Notes: generated from the sequence alone by a model not told the origin. DNA of 64,000 bases from Aliiroseovarius marinus (GCF_004360145.1 NZ_SAIT01000011.1:1-64000); one strand, 5' to 3'. Positions 24,605 to 34,193 are shown, numbered from the stretch's first letter. Translations and numbers: made by a program.

Positions 24605-24970
24605 ATGTCCCGCGTAAAAGGTGGAACCACAACCCACGCCCGTCACCGTAAAGTCGTCAAGGCCGCTAAAGGCTATTACGGCCGTCGTAAGAGCAACTTC
24701 AAAGTTGCCCGTCAGGCCGTCGACAAGGCGAACCAGTATGCAACCCGTGACCGTAAGAACCGCAAGCGTCAGTTCCGTGCGCTGTGGATCCAGCGTATCA
24801 ACGCTGCTGTCCGTTCGCATGACGAGGCTCTGACATATTCGCGCTTCATCAACGGCCTGAACCTGGCTGGTGTTGAAGTCGACCGTAAAGTGCTGGCCGA
24901 CCTGGCCGTACACGAGCCCGATGCATTCGGTGCAATCGTCGAAAAAGCGAAAGCTGCTCTGGCTGCCTAA
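24605..24970 (+). CDS. rplT: 50S ribosomal protein L20
   Basis: 121 aa. [27 protein letters not shown] and [21 protein letters not shown] are L20 signatures. It binds 23S rRNA early in assembly and may autoregulate the operon. It starts 14 nt after rpmI and is followed by a strong terminator. Confidence 0.98.
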   Translation: MSRVKGGTTTHARHRKVVKAAKGYYGRRKSNFKVARQAVDKANQYATRDRKNRKRQFRALWIQRINAAVRSHDEALTYSRFINGLNLAGVEVDRKVLADLAVHEPDAFGAIVEKAKAALAA

Positions 24971-24993
24971 GCCTGATTTCAGCGAAGAATTCG

Positions 24994-25027
24994 AAAGCCG
25001 CGAGGGGACACCTTCGCGGCTTTTTCG
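24994..25027 (+). terminator. rho-independent terminator of rpmI-rplT
   Basis: AAGCCGCGA (24995-25003) pairs with TCGCGGCTT (25014-25022), followed by TTTTTCG. Confidence 0.88.
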
Positions 25028-25146
25028 TATGATGGTGCGATTTTGCCGCTGCTGCTTACCCGAAGGGCTACTGTGATCAACTTAACATTGCGGCGGGTGG
25101 CATTCGCGCTAGGTTGCCAGTGGGCAGTGTATGTGAAGGCACATCT

Positions 25147-26688
25147 ATGTTGAGACGGATTTCGGGCGACACTCTTGCAGTTTTCGGTGCGCTTGCCGTG
25201 CTGGCCTATCTTCTGTCCAAGCACAGCGGCTTTTTTCACGATGATGCCTATATCACCCTACGCTACGCGCGCACCTTTGCGGAAACCGGCTTGATCCAGT
25301 GGAACCCCGGCGAATGGGCCGAGGGCTACACAAGCTTACTGCACGTGGTGCTGACCGGCTGGGTCATACGGCTTGGCGCTTCGGCAGTTGCGGCGGCGCA
25401 GGCGGTGAATGCCATTGCGGCTTTTGTCTTGCTGGCGGCGACGGCTGTCGCAGCGCGTGCGGTGCTGCCGGGCCGGGAAAACTGGCTGGGACGGGCGCTG
25501 ACAGTGCTGACGATTGCGGGTTCAACCCCGATTGCGCTCTGGGTGCTCGGCGGGCTCGAGGCGGTGGTCGTCGCAGCGCTGCTTGCCAGTGGCGTGGCCG
25601 CGTTGCTGACCTATCTACGCCAACCGCGCCCCGTTTTGCTGGCGTTGGCAGCCATCGCCTATGCGCTGGCCGTGCTGACGCGGTTGGATGCATCTGTGTT
25701 CATCGCGGGCTCGGGGCTGGGTCTGCTGGTGGCCGGGCCGGGGACCAAATCCGCCCGCGTGATGGGGGCTGCACTCGTTGTTGGCATCCCGGCGGCGGTC
25801 TCGTTCATTCAGATGGGGATCCGCTGGCAGATCTATGGAGAGCTCTTCCCCCTGACCTTTTATGCCAAAGCCGATCTGCCCCTGCCGGAAAAGCTTCTGA
25901 ACGGTGCCGAGTATCTGTCCGATATGCTGGTGACGATCCCGACCTTGGGCATTGCCTTGGGTGCTGCGGTGATCCTTCGGAAAACCGTACGGTCCAACCC
26001 GGCTGTGCCGTTCCTGCTGTGCGCGACGGTGTTGCAGCTGCTCTATATCTGTTGGGCCGGGGGCGATCATATGCCGTGGGCGCGGATGCTGGTGCCGCTG
26101 CTTGCGCCGCTGGCCCTGTTGCTTCTGGCCAGCCTGTCCGCGATGGCGCTGCGCACGCGGAATATCGTCGTCGGGGCCTCGGCTGCTGCGACCTTGGTTG
26201 TGGCCTTGGTCGAGCCTCCGAAAACGCGCGACCACGCCGCCCATTTCGGCGAGATCATCGGCCGCCACATCGACACCACATGGCCGGAAGGCATCACGAT
26301 TGCGGTGAATACGGCGGGCTCGACCCCGTTCTTTGCCGGTCAGAATCGTATCTTTATCGACATGCTGGGGCTGAATGATCCGGTGATCGCCAAACGCAAA
26401 AACGTCCCCGTATTGACCGAGCGCCAAAGCTGGCCGGGTCACGCCAAAGGGGACGGCGCCTATGTGCTGTCCCGCGCGCCCGACCGGATCATCATCGGCC
26501 CAGCCCACGGCGTCGAAGTCTCGGACGCGTGGTTCCTGTCAGGAAAGGAACTGGAAATCCTGCCCGAGTTCGCCCGGTGCTACCAGCAGGTGATCGAACC
26601 GGTCCACTATTCGAAAGAGCTTGCCGCAAGGGGCGAAGAGGCGCCGAACCCGCTTCGGTTCCTCTATTACACGCGGGTGTGTCCCTAG
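25147..26688 (+). CDS. GT-C-fold membrane glycosyltransferase
   Basis: 513 aa with roughly ten transmembrane helices. Right after TM1, FFHDDAYITLRYARTFAETG gives the Asp-Asp motif of GT-C enzymes, followed by WNPGEWAEGYTSLL, a block seen in polyprenyl-phosphate-sugar-dependent transferases. A soluble C-terminal part of about 130 residues contains NRIFIDMLGLND. Such enzymes transfer sugars from lipid-linked donors on the periplasmic side. The start was set at ATG 25147 (GAAGG 8 nt upstream). The gene is solitary; the acceptor is unknown. Confidence 0.78.
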   Translation: MLRRISGDTLAVFGALAVLAYLLSKHSGFFHDDAYITLRYARTFAETGLIQWNPGEWAEGYTSLLHVVLTGWVIRLGASAVAAAQAVNAIAAFVLLAATAVAARAVLPGRENWLGRALTVLTIAGSTPIALWVLGGLEAVVVAALLASGVAALLTYLRQPRPVLLALAAIAYALAVLTRLDASVFIAGSGLGLLVAGPGTKSARVMGAALVVGIPAAVSFIQMGIRWQIYGELFPLTFYAKADLPLPEKLLNGAEYLSDMLVTIPTLGIALGAAVILRKTVRSNPAVPFLLCATVLQLLYICWAGGDHMPWARMLVPLLAPLALLLLASLSAMALRTRNIVVGASAAATLVVALVEPPKTRDHAAHFGEIIGRHIDTTWPEGITIAVNTAGSTPFFAGQNRIFIDMLGLNDPVIAKRKNVPVLTERQSWPGHAKGDGAYVLSRAPDRIIIGPAHGVEVSDAWFLSGKELEILPEFARCYQQVIEPVHYSKELAARGEEAPNPLRFLYYTRVCP

Positions 26689-26705
26689 GGGCGGCGACGT
26701 GGCCG

Positions 26706-27041
26706 CTATTCCTTGATTGGGTATCGATCAGCCTCGGCAAAGACGTCGATGGCGCGCGTTCCAGCCTTAATGCGGCCGCCATGTACGACACCATCGGGGA
26801 TATTGTAGCTGTCACCGGCCCTGTAGGTTCGTGTCTCGCCGCCAATGGTCAGTTCGATCTCGCCTTCGACAACGGTGCCCCATTGCGGTCCGTGTGAATG
26901 CGGCGGAAGCTCCATGTCTTTCAGGAAGGTGAGGAAGGCAACCAAGCCGTTGTCTGATCGAACGGCAGATGTTTGCACCACATCTTCGGGGAAGGGGACG
27001 TCCATGCCGGGCAATTCTGTGATGAAATCTGGAAAGGGCAT
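26706..27041 (-). CDS. cupin-domain protein
   Basis: 111 aa single-domain cupin. PHSHGPQWGTVVEGEIELTIGG supplies the first motif (two His and a downstream Glu) and AGDSYNIPDGVVHGGRI the second (His). The metal-binding residues are intact. It may be an enzyme or a small-molecule sensor. It is convergent with the glycosyltransferase gene and divergent from the DGPF gene across 149 bp that hold the ECF-type promoter. Confidence 0.82.
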   Translation of the reverse strand: MPFPDFITELPGMDVPFPEDVVQTSAVRSDNGLVAFLTFLKDMELPPHSHGPQWGTVVEGEIELTIGGETRTYRAGDSYNIPDGVVHGGRIKAGTRAIDVFAEADRYPIKE

Positions 27042-27114
27042 AATGAATCCTTCTGATTAAATTGTTCCGTCAGGAGTTAATAATTACACGAATTTGAAAG
27101 AAACTCAGTCCAAC

Positions 27115-27141
27115 TGTCGATTTTGCCGATCCCCAAACGTC
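27115..27141 (+). promoter_or_regulatory. ECF42-type promoter of the DGPF-sigma operon
   Basis: TGTCGA (27115-27120), 17 bp, then CGTC (27138-27141), about 50 bp before the DGPF start. From memory, ECF42 sigma factors studied in Streptomyces recognise TGTCGA at -35 and CGA/TC at -10 upstream of DGPF genes. An ECF42-like factor is encoded in this operon, so autoregulation is expected. Confidence 0.7.
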
Positions 27142-27190
27142 TGGTACACAGAAAGGCATAGACCTTTCCCAACAGACGAAAGGAAAACCG

Positions 27191-27541
27191 ATGCAATATA
27201 TCTGTTTGATTTATAATGCCGAGGATAACGGCCCGCAGCCCGGCACCGACGAATTTGGCCCCTATATGCAGGCATATATGGACTATACGCAGGAAGTGCA
27301 GGACGCAGGCGTGATGGTCGGCGGCGAAGCCCTTAATCCGGTGGCGACCGCCACCACCGTGTCCGTGCGGAACGGCAAGACCGAGGTCGTGGACGGTCCC
27401 TTTGCCGAAACCAAAGAGCAGCTGGGCGGGTACTATATCCTCGATTGCAAGGACCTGGACGAGGCGCTGAAATACGCCGCCAAGATTCCAGATGCCCAAT
27501 ATGGCCGGGTGGAAGTCCGTCCGATCATGGTCTTCGATTGA
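27191..27541 (+). CDS. DGPF-domain (YciI-related) protein
   Basis: 116 aa. MQYICLIYNAEDN begins a YCII-like fold, and VVDGPFAETKEQLGGYYILDCKDLDEAL contains the Asp-Gly-Pro-Phe motif naming the family. DGPF proteins are the conserved genomic partners of ECF42 sigma factors. Their biochemical role is not settled; stress or antibiotic response has been proposed. The sigma gene starts 6 nt after the stop. Confidence 0.9.
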   Translation: MQYICLIYNAEDNGPQPGTDEFGPYMQAYMDYTQEVQDAGVMVGGEALNPVATATTVSVRNGKTEVVDGPFAETKEQLGGYYILDCKDLDEALKYAAKIPDAQYGRVEVRPIMVFD

Positions 27542-27547
27542 TCCCAC

Positions 27548-28795
27548 ATGCTGCCCCCGGTTGATGTTCAGGCGCAGGTCACGCGGTTGATCCGCGAAGA
27601 CTGGGGGCGCATCCTCTCGGCGCTTGTGTCGTCCATTGGCGACTACGCGCTGGCCGAGGATAGCTTGCAGGACGCGGTTATCAAAGCGCTTGAGGTCTGG
27701 CCCGAGAAAGGCGCGCCGCGTCATCCGGACGCGTGGATGATCTCGGTCGCGAAACGCAAAGCTCTGGATCGTCTGCGCCGCAGTGCCACCGCGACCCGGA
27801 AAGAGGCTGAACTGACCCTCTGGCTTGAACAGCACCAAAGCGATCCCGAGGACACGCCGATGCTGATTACCGACCACCGGCTGGAACTGATCTATACCTG
27901 CTGCCACCCCGCGCTCGAGGAAAAATCCCGCGTGGCCCTGACCTTGCGCGCGCTGGGCGGGCTGACCACGGCCGAGATCGCCCGCGCGTTTCTGGACAAA
28001 ACCGATGCCATGGCCGCCCGCCTGACCCGTGCCAAGAAAAAGCTCGCGGGCGCTGGTATCCCCTTCAAACTGCCCGAGCCCGAGGACCTGCATGACCGCA
28101 CCGATGCCGTGTTGCGCGTCGTCTATCTGATTTTCAACGAAGGTTATCAGGCATCCGACGGCCAGCTGACCCGTGGCGATCTGGTGGCCGAAGCGATCCG
28201 GCTGGGGCGCATCCTGACCGGCCTCTTGCCTGACCATGCGGAGGCGCACGGCCTTCTGGCCCTGATGCTGCTGGGCGAAAGTCGACGGTTGGCGCGGCAG
28301 GGGCAGGGTGGGGCCTTCATTCCGCTGGAGCTTCAAAACCGTGCCCGCTGGGACCGCGCCAAGATCGCCGAGGGGCTGGAGTTGGTTGAAACCACCCTCT
28401 CGATGGGCCGCGCGGGGCCGTATGCGCTTCAGGCGGCGATCAGCGCGGTGCACGCGCAGGCAGACGATTTTGCGTCGACCGACTGGGCGCAGATCGTGGC
28501 GCTCTATGACGTGCTTTATGCTCGCCAGCCCAACCCGGTCCTAAAGATCAATCAGGCCGTGGCGCTGTCCTATGCCGACAGCCCACAGGCGGGGCTGGCC
28601 CTGCTGAACTCGGTCGAAGCGGAGGGCAAATTCGCCCGCTACCAGCCCTTCCATGCCTGCCGCGCCGACCTTCTGGCCCGCCTTGGCCGCGACCACGATG
28701 CCGCCGAAAGCTATCGCACGGCCATCGCCCTGTCCGACGTCCCCGCGCAAGCAGCGTTCCTTGAAAGCCGCCTTCACGCATTGAACGCGCCCTGA
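27548..28795 (+). CDS. ECF-family sigma factor, ECF42-like with long C-terminal domain
   Basis: 415 aa. Region sigma2 (DYALAEDSLQDAVIKALEVWPEKG, then HPDAWMISVAKRKALDRLRR) and sigma4 (LTLRALGGLTTAEIARAFLDKTDAMAARLTRAKKKL) occupy the first 180 residues. A C-terminal extension of about 200 residues has TPR-like helices and VVYLIFNEGYQAS, which marks the ECF42 group. No anti-sigma gene is present; in this group the C-terminal domain is thought to control activity. Partner DGPF gene and promoter lie immediately upstream. Confidence 0.9.
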   Translation: MLPPVDVQAQVTRLIREDWGRILSALVSSIGDYALAEDSLQDAVIKALEVWPEKGAPRHPDAWMISVAKRKALDRLRRSATATRKEAELTLWLEQHQSDPEDTPMLITDHRLELIYTCCHPALEEKSRVALTLRALGGLTTAEIARAFLDKTDAMAARLTRAKKKLAGAGIPFKLPEPEDLHDRTDAVLRVVYLIFNEGYQASDGQLTRGDLVAEAIRLGRILTGLLPDHAEAHGLLALMLLGESRRLARQGQGGAFIPLELQNRARWDRAKIAEGLELVETTLSMGRAGPYALQAAISAVHAQADDFASTDWAQIVALYDVLYARQPNPVLKINQAVALSYADSPQAGLALLNSVEAEGKFARYQPFHACRADLLARLGRDHDAAESYRTAIALSDVPAQAAFLESRLHALNAP

Positions 28796-28809
28796 ACCCC
28801 TTCCCCCGC

Positions 28810-28838
28810 TTGCCATTTTGCCCTCTATTCGCTAGCTG
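28810..28838 (+). promoter_or_regulatory. possible pheS promoter
   Basis: TTGCCA (28810-28815) and TAGCTG (28833-28838) are 17 bp apart. The -10 is poor, so support is modest. Confidence 0.3.
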
Positions 28839-28865
28839 GAAGCGGTGCGAAGCAAAGGGACCGAG

Positions 28866-29939
28866 ATGGACGAGCTCAGAACAAAATATCTGGACGCAAT
28901 CGGTGGGGCTGCGGATGAGGCAGCGCTGGAAGATATCCGCGTGCAGGCGGTCGGCAAAAAGGGCGAAGTCGCCCTGAAAATGCGCGAGCTGGGCAAGATG
29001 ACGCCCGAGGAACGCCAAGTGGCCGGCCCCAAGCTGAACGCGCTGAAGGACGAGATCAACTCGGCCATCGCCGCCAAGAAATCCGCGCTGGCCGATGCCG
29101 CACTGGACGAACGCCTGCGCACCGAATGGCTGGACGTCACCCTGCCGGGCCGCCCGCAGCGCCAAGGCTCGATCCACCCAATCAGCCAAGTGACCGAGGA
29201 AATCTCGGCCATCTTCGGTGACATGGGCTTCTCGGTCGCGGAAGGTCCGCAGATCGAAAGTGATTGGTATAACTTCGACGCCCTGAACATCCCGCCGCAC
29301 CACCCTGCGCGGCAGGAGTTCGACACGTTCTACATGCACCGCGACGAAGGCGACAACCGCCCGCCGCACGTGCTGCGCACCCACACATCGCCGGTGCAAA
29401 TCCGCGCGATGGAGAAGACCGGCGCACCGATCCGCGTGATTGCACCGGGCCGCGTCTATCGCTCGGATTACGACCAGACCCACACCCCGATGTTCCATCA
29501 GGTCGAGGGGCTGGCGATCGACAAAGACATCTCGATGGCGAACCTGAAATGGACGCTGGAAGAATTCTGCCGCGCCTTCTTTGAAATCGACGGCATCGAA
29601 CTGCGCTTCCGCGCGTCACATTTTCCCTTCACCGAGCCGTCGGCCGAAGTCGACATCCGCTGCTCGTGGGAAGGCGGCACCCTGAAACTGGGCGAGGGCG
29701 ACGACTGGATGGAAATCCTCGGCTCTGGCATGGTGCACCCCAAAGTGCTGTCGGCAGCGGGCGTGAACCCCGACGAGTGGCAAGGCTTTGCCTTCGGTCT
29801 GGGCATCGACCGTCTGGCCATGCTGAAATACGGCATCCCCGACCTGCGCGCGTTCTTTGATTCAGACCTGCGCTGGCTGCGCCACTATGGCTTCAGCTCG
29901 CTTGATGTTCCAACTATGCGTGGAGGGCTGAGTAGGTGA
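28866..29939 (+). CDS. pheS: phenylalanine--tRNA ligase alpha subunit
   Basis: 357 aa. An N-terminal coiled-coil (residues 1-85) precedes the class II catalytic core: motif 1 region [25 protein letters not shown], then [10 protein letters not shown], motif 2 ([31 protein letters not shown]) and motif 3 ([18 protein letters not shown]). It charges tRNA-Phe as an alpha2beta2 tetramer with PheT. The start was moved to ATG 28866 (AAAGGGA upstream). Unusually, pheT does not follow directly; a hypothetical gene overlaps its stop by 4 nt. Confidence 0.97.
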   Translation: MDELRTKYLDAIGGAADEAALEDIRVQAVGKKGEVALKMRELGKMTPEERQVAGPKLNALKDEINSAIAAKKSALADAALDERLRTEWLDVTLPGRPQRQGSIHPISQVTEEISAIFGDMGFSVAEGPQIESDWYNFDALNIPPHHPARQEFDTFYMHRDEGDNRPPHVLRTHTSPVQIRAMEKTGAPIRVIAPGRVYRSDYDQTHTPMFHQVEGLAIDKDISMANLKWTLEEFCRAFFEIDGIELRFRASHFPFTEPSAEVDIRCSWEGGTLKLGEGDDWMEILGSGMVHPKVLSAAGVNPDEWQGFAFGLGIDRLAMLKYGIPDLRAFFDSDLRWLRHYGFSSLDVPTMRGGLSR

Positions 29940-30655
29940 TCGACGGACGTGATGCCTTACTTCTATTTGGGGGTATATTGGCTGCGGTTGTCGGTCGATT
30001 GCTCTGGAGATCAGTTGAAAAATGGCTGAATGGAGAAGCTAGGCTAATTTGGTTTCGAACCCACAATGACAGTTCAGGTATGGAAAGTGCTCTCCATATT
30101 ACTGTTGATCAACTGCTCGAAGATGCGAAGCAGGTGAACCAAGAAAAATGGGCTTCGTGGGGCTTCAAGGAGATCAGAGAGCGCTTCGATGACCCCATCA
30201 GATCCACCGCCGTCGTCGTATACAATGACGGGAAAGTGAATTCGGCAGAAGTCTCGATACTAGTTTCCCAGAAACCTCAAAGATTTAGCGTAGATCCAGA
30301 TGTTCCGGTTCAGTTTCGTGAGGTTGCAAACGGATCGTATGAATATCTTCTGCCCCCAATCGAACCGAAGAAGCAAACAAAGGCCACCTTTAGAGGGATC
30401 GACTTTAGTTCAGTTACATCTGTTACTTCGAGTGGGGGTGAAGTGGAAAGATACACCTACTCTGATCTCATACCGATAGCTTTCATTAAGCGCAAAAAGT
30501 CGGATTGGCAGTCGAGGTTGGGGAATGTTGTCGTGGCAAGTCTTGCTCTTGCGGCTGTTGTCATTTCGATAGTAGGCATCGGCACGAATAAATACGCAGC
30601 TGGTGGCCCTAAGTTAGAAGTGCAAGACAGCCGGATTTCGGAGAAAAGCGAATGA
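29936..30655 (+). CDS. hypothetical two-helix membrane protein inserted between pheS and pheT
   Basis: 239 aa, unrecognised. An N-terminal membrane helix ([18 protein letters not shown]) and a C-terminal one ([22 protein letters not shown]) flank about 150 soluble residues. The soluble part is beta-rich ([42 protein letters not shown]) and may be an immunoglobulin-like or sensor fold. The coding DNA is visibly AT-richer than its neighbours and uses rare-for-genome codons such as ATA, AGA and TTA. It starts with GTG overlapping the pheS stop (GTGA) and ends overlapping the pheT ATG (ATGA), so it is co-translated with both. Acquisition by transfer is likely; function unknown. Confidence 0.75.
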   Translation: MIDGRDALLLFGGILAAVVGRLLWRSVEKWLNGEARLIWFRTHNDSSGMESALHITVDQLLEDAKQVNQEKWASWGFKEIRERFDDPIRSTAVVVYNDGKVNSAEVSILVSQKPQRFSVDPDVPVQFREVANGSYEYLLPPIEPKKQTKATFRGIDFSSVTSVTSSGGEVERYTYSDLIPIAFIKRKKSDWQSRLGNVVVASLALAAVVISIVGIGTNKYAAGGPKLEVQDSRISEKSE

Positions 30656-33048
30656 AATTCACAATCTCTTGGTTGAAAGACCACCTCGACACCGACGCGA
30701 GCGTCGATGAGATCGCCGATGCCTGCACCGATCTGGGGCTCGAGGTTGAGGATATCTTCAACCCCATGGACCGTCTGGGCGCCTTCACCATCGCCAAGGT
30801 GAAATCGGCCGAGAAGCACCCCGATGCCGACCGTCTGCGTGTCTGCACGGTCGAGACGAACGAGGGCGAAAAGCAGATCGTTTGCGGTGCGCCGAATGCG
30901 CGCGAGGGCATCACCGTGGTGCTGGCCAAACCCGGCGACTATGTACCCGGCATCGACGTGACGCTCTCGGTTGGTAAAATCCGCGGCGTGGAAAGCCACG
31001 GCATGATGGCCTCCGAGCGCGAGCTGGAGCTGTCGGACGAGCATGACGGCATTATCGAGCTGCCTTCGGGCGAGGTGGGCGAGAAATTCGTCGACTGGCT
31101 GGCCGCCAATGACCCGACCAAGGTGGACCCGGTGATCGAGATTGCGATCACGCCGAACCGCCCCGATGCGCTGGGCGTACGCGGCATTGCGCGCGACTTG
31201 GCCGCCCGTGGTCTGGGGACGCTGAAGCCTCTGAAAGAGCACAAGGTTGAAGGCAACGGCCCCAGCCCAATCAACGTAACCATTGATGACGACACCCGCG
31301 ATGATGCGCCCGTCTTCATGGGCCGTCTGATCAAAGGCGTGAAGAACGGCCCGTCGCCTGCGTGGTTGCAGGCGCGTCTGAAAGCGGTTGGGCTGCGCCC
31401 GATCTCGGCCCTTGTCGATGTGACCAACTTCTTCACCTACGACATGAACCGCCCGCTGCACGTGTTTGATGCCGACAAGGTCAAAGGCGACCTGCGCGTG
31501 CATCGCGCGAAGGGTGGCGAGACCCTGATGGGTCTGGACGAGAAGGAATACACCTTCCCCGAGGGCGCCGTCGTGATCTCGGACGCGGAAGGCGTTGAAT
31601 CGATTGCGGGCATCATGGGCGGTCTGCCCACGGGCTGTACCGAAGAGACTACGAACGTCTTCCTTGAGGCCGCTGTCTGGGACACGATCCAGATCGCGAA
31701 AACCGGCCGTGCGCTGAAGATCAACTCGGACGCGCGGTATCGCAATGAGCGCGGCATCGACCCGGAATATAACGCCCCGGCGATCGAGGCCGCGACCCAG
31801 ATGATCCTTGATCTCTGCGGGGGCGAGGCATCGGATGTTGTAGTCGCTGGCGAAGTGCCGGACGTCTCGCGCGCCTATAAGCTGGACACCGACCGCGTGC
31901 AGTCGCTGGTGGGCATGGACATTCCCGCCGATGAGCAGCGCAAGACACTAACTGCGCTGGGCTTCACGCTGGAAGGCGACATGGCCCATGTGCCGTCGTG
32001 GCGTCCTGACGTGCTCGGCGAAGCCGATCTGGTCGAGGAAGTCGCCCGTGTGGCATCCCTGACCAAGCTGGTCGGCAAGCCCCTGCCGCGCAGCCATGTT
32101 GGCGTGCCCAAAGCGATCCTGACCCCGATGCAAAAGCGCGAAGGCATTGCGCGGCGCACCGTGGCGGCGCTGGGCTACAATGAATGTGTGACCTACAGCT
32201 TCATTGATCAGGCCAGCGCGGAACGCTTTGGCACCGGTGGCGATGACGTAGCTTTGGCGAACCCGATCTCGTCCGAGATGAGCCACATGCGCCCGTCGCT
32301 GCTGCCCGGTCTGCTGCAAGCCGCCGCTCGCAACCAAGCGCGCGGTTTCATGGATCTGGCCTTGTTCGAGGTCGGCCCGGTTTTCCACGGTGGCGAGCCG
32401 GATGAGTACGAGCAGATGGTCACCGGTATCCTCGTCGGTCACACCGGCCCGCGCGACCGTTTCGGCGCGCGTCGCCCGGTCGACACCTATGACGCCAAAG
32501 CAGATGTCGAGGCTGTGCTGGCCGCCATAGGCGCGCCCGCCAAGCTGACCTTCGTGCGCGATATGAACGCGTGGTGGCACCCGGGCCGCTCGGCCAAGCT
32601 GGGTCTGGGTCCGAAGAACATCCTTGGCGCGTTTGGCGAGCTGCACCCGAAGACAATCGCTGAGATGGACGTGAAAGGTCCCGTCGTGGCCTTCGCAGTG
32701 CATCTGGCCAAAGTGCCGTTCCCGAAAGCCAAAGGCACGGGCCGCGCGGCGCTGGGCGCGTCCGATTTGCAGCCTGTCGAACGTGATTTTGCCTTCGTTG
32801 TTGACGCCAATGTGGAAGCCATCAATCTGGTGAATGCCGCCGCAGGTGCCGACAAGGCGCTGATCACGGATGTGAACGTCTTTGACGAATTCATCGGCGG
32901 ATCGCTGGGTGAGGACAAGAAATCCCTCGCCATCACCGTACGCCTGCAACCGCGTGACGCGACGCTGACCGACAAGGACATCGAGGCGGTTAGCCAGAAG
33001 ATCGTCCAGAAGGTCGAGAAAGCCACGGGCGGAAGCCTGCGCGGCTAA
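30652..33048 (+). CDS. pheT: phenylalanine--tRNA ligase beta subunit
   Basis: 798 aa, full length. An N-terminal OB/tRNA-binding domain (FTIAKVKSAEKHPDADRLRVCTVET) is followed by the B3/B4 editing region (NRPDALGVRGIARDLAARGLG; LVDVTNFFTYDMNRPLHVFDADKV), the B5 domain, the catalytic-like core (NPISSEMSHMRPSLLPGLL) and a C-terminal anticodon-binding fold (ERDFAFVVDANV, KSLAITVRLQPRDATLTDKDIE). The ATG overlaps the stop of the inserted gene. A GC-rich stem follows the stop. Confidence 0.97.
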   Translation: MKFTISWLKDHLDTDASVDEIADACTDLGLEVEDIFNPMDRLGAFTIAKVKSAEKHPDADRLRVCTVETNEGEKQIVCGAPNAREGITVVLAKPGDYVPGIDVTLSVGKIRGVESHGMMASERELELSDEHDGIIELPSGEVGEKFVDWLAANDPTKVDPVIEIAITPNRPDALGVRGIARDLAARGLGTLKPLKEHKVEGNGPSPINVTIDDDTRDDAPVFMGRLIKGVKNGPSPAWLQARLKAVGLRPISALVDVTNFFTYDMNRPLHVFDADKVKGDLRVHRAKGGETLMGLDEKEYTFPEGAVVISDAEGVESIAGIMGGLPTGCTEETTNVFLEAAVWDTIQIAKTGRALKINSDARYRNERGIDPEYNAPAIEAATQMILDLCGGEASDVVVAGEVPDVSRAYKLDTDRVQSLVGMDIPADEQRKTLTALGFTLEGDMAHVPSWRPDVLGEADLVEEVARVASLTKLVGKPLPRSHVGVPKAILTPMQKREGIARRTVAALGYNECVTYSFIDQASAERFGTGGDDVALANPISSEMSHMRPSLLPGLLQAAARNQARGFMDLALFEVGPVFHGGEPDEYEQMVTGILVGHTGPRDRFGARRPVDTYDAKADVEAVLAAIGAPAKLTFVRDMNAWWHPGRSAKLGLGPKNILGAFGELHPKTIAEMDVKGPVVAFAVHLAKVPFPKAKGTGRAALGASDLQPVERDFAFVVDANVEAINLVNAAAGADKALITDVNVFDEFIGGSLGEDKKSLAITVRLQPRDATLTDKDIEAVSQKIVQKVEKATGGSLRG

Positions 33049-33078
33049 ATCTTTCGCCGGGGCGCTTTGCGGCCCGGC

Positions 33079-33108
33079 ACACGCCCGCCCGCCCCATGGC
33101 GGGCGTGT
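33079..33108 (+). terminator. GC-rich stem-loop after pheT
   Basis: ACACGCCCGCC and GGCGGGCGTGT form a perfect 11-bp stem with an 8-nt loop. Only TTCC follows, so termination may be rho-assisted, or this is a 3' stabiliser. Confidence 0.5.
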
Positions 33109-33163
33109 TCCACGCCCACCCGTGCGGTCGCGTGCCTAACGTCTGGGGATGAAAGGACTTCCT

Positions 33164-33613
33164 ATGACTCTTTCCGTTTATCTTTCCGGCGAAATCCACA
33201 CCGATTGGCGCGAGCAGATCGTCGACGGCGCCAAGGATCTGGACGTCACCTTCTCGGCCCCTGTCACCGATCACGATGCCTCGGACGATTGCGGTGTGGC
33301 CATTCTGGGTGAAGAGCCCAACAAGTACTGGCACGACCACAAAGGCGCGATGATCAACGCCATCCGCACCCGGAAGGGGATCGAGGATGCAGACGTGGTC
33401 GTCGTCCGCTTTGGCGAGAAATACCGCCAGTGGAACGCAGCCTTCGACGCTGGCTATGCGGCTGCCAAGGGCAAGTCGCTGATCATCCTGCAAATGCCCG
33501 AACATGATCACGCCTTGAAAGAGGTCGATGCCGCAGCACTTGCCGTCGCCCGCGAGCCTGCGCAAGTGGTCGAGATTCTGGCCTATGTGCTGAACGGCAC
33601 CCTCCCAAGCTGA
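33164..33613 (+). CDS. YtoQ-family protein
   Basis: 149 aa. TLSVYLSGEIHTDWREQI and APVTDHDASDDCGVAILGEE are characteristic of the YtoQ family, which is related in fold to nucleoside 2-deoxyribosyltransferases (Rossmann-like, with ADVVVVRFGEKYRQWNAAFDAGYAAAKGK). Biochemical function is unestablished. ATG 33164 has AAAGGA 6 nt upstream; the in-frame ATG at 33149 is less likely. Confidence 0.85.
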   Translation: MTLSVYLSGEIHTDWREQIVDGAKDLDVTFSAPVTDHDASDDCGVAILGEEPNKYWHDHKGAMINAIRTRKGIEDADVVVVRFGEKYRQWNAAFDAGYAAAKGKSLIILQMPEHDHALKEVDAAALAVAREPAQVVEILAYVLNGTLPS

Positions 33614-33743
33614 CCCTGACGTCAGCTTGCGGTGACGTCAGTCAGATTTTTCCCCAGCAAAAATTCGCGGTCTCCGTGTATATTTGGCCCTAATGCGAAC
33701 AGGATCATGCATGGTGCACGATCACGAAACATACGGGGACAGT

Positions 33744-34172
33744 ATGCTTAAAGAATTCAAGGATTTCATCGCCAAGGGCAATGTCATGGACATGGCTGTT
33801 GGTATCATCATCGGTGCCGCCTTCACCGCGATCGTCAAATCTATGGTCGACGATTTGATCAATCCCTTTATCGGTCTGTTCACCGGTGGTGTGGATTTCA
33901 CCAACAAATATGCGGTGCTGGCAGGCGATGTCGCCGCAGGCGCGTCGCTTGAAGCCGCGCGCGAGGCGGGCGCTTCGGTCTTCGCCTATGGCGCCTTCCT
34001 CATGGCCGTGATCAACTTCCTGATCATCGCATGGGTTGTCTTTATGCTGGTTAAGATGGTCAACAAGGCCAAGGAGGCCGCCGAGAAGGAACAAGAAGCC
34101 GTGGAAGAGGCCCCCGCAGGCCCCAGCGAACTGGATCTGCTGACCGAGATTCGCGACGCTTTGAAGAAATAA
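33744..34172 (+). CDS. mscL: large-conductance mechanosensitive channel
   Basis: 142 aa, normal length. [43 protein letters not shown] is the N-terminal amphipathic helix plus pore-lining TM1. [27 protein letters not shown] is TM2. The C-terminal helix ends in TEIRDAL, the conserved cytoplasmic bundle motif. It opens under hypo-osmotic membrane tension. The ATG follows GGGGACAG; longer in-frame starts are not supported. A strong terminator follows. Confidence 0.96.
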   Translation: MLKEFKDFIAKGNVMDMAVGIIIGAAFTAIVKSMVDDLINPFIGLFTGGVDFTNKYAVLAGDVAAGASLEAAREAGASVFAYGAFLMAVINFLIIAWVVFMLVKMVNKAKEAAEKEQEAVEEAPAGPSELDLLTEIRDALKK

Positions 34173-34193
34173 AACGGGCCCAATTGGACCGCG

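Noticed and set aside
29936-30655. IS-element or prophage insertion between pheS and pheT
   Set aside because: No terminal inverted repeats, target duplication or transposase; the edges are perfect 4-nt overlaps with the flanking genes.
31948-32949. 333-codon frame antisense to pheT
   Set aside because: Shadow frame; pheT motifs are intact on the other strand.
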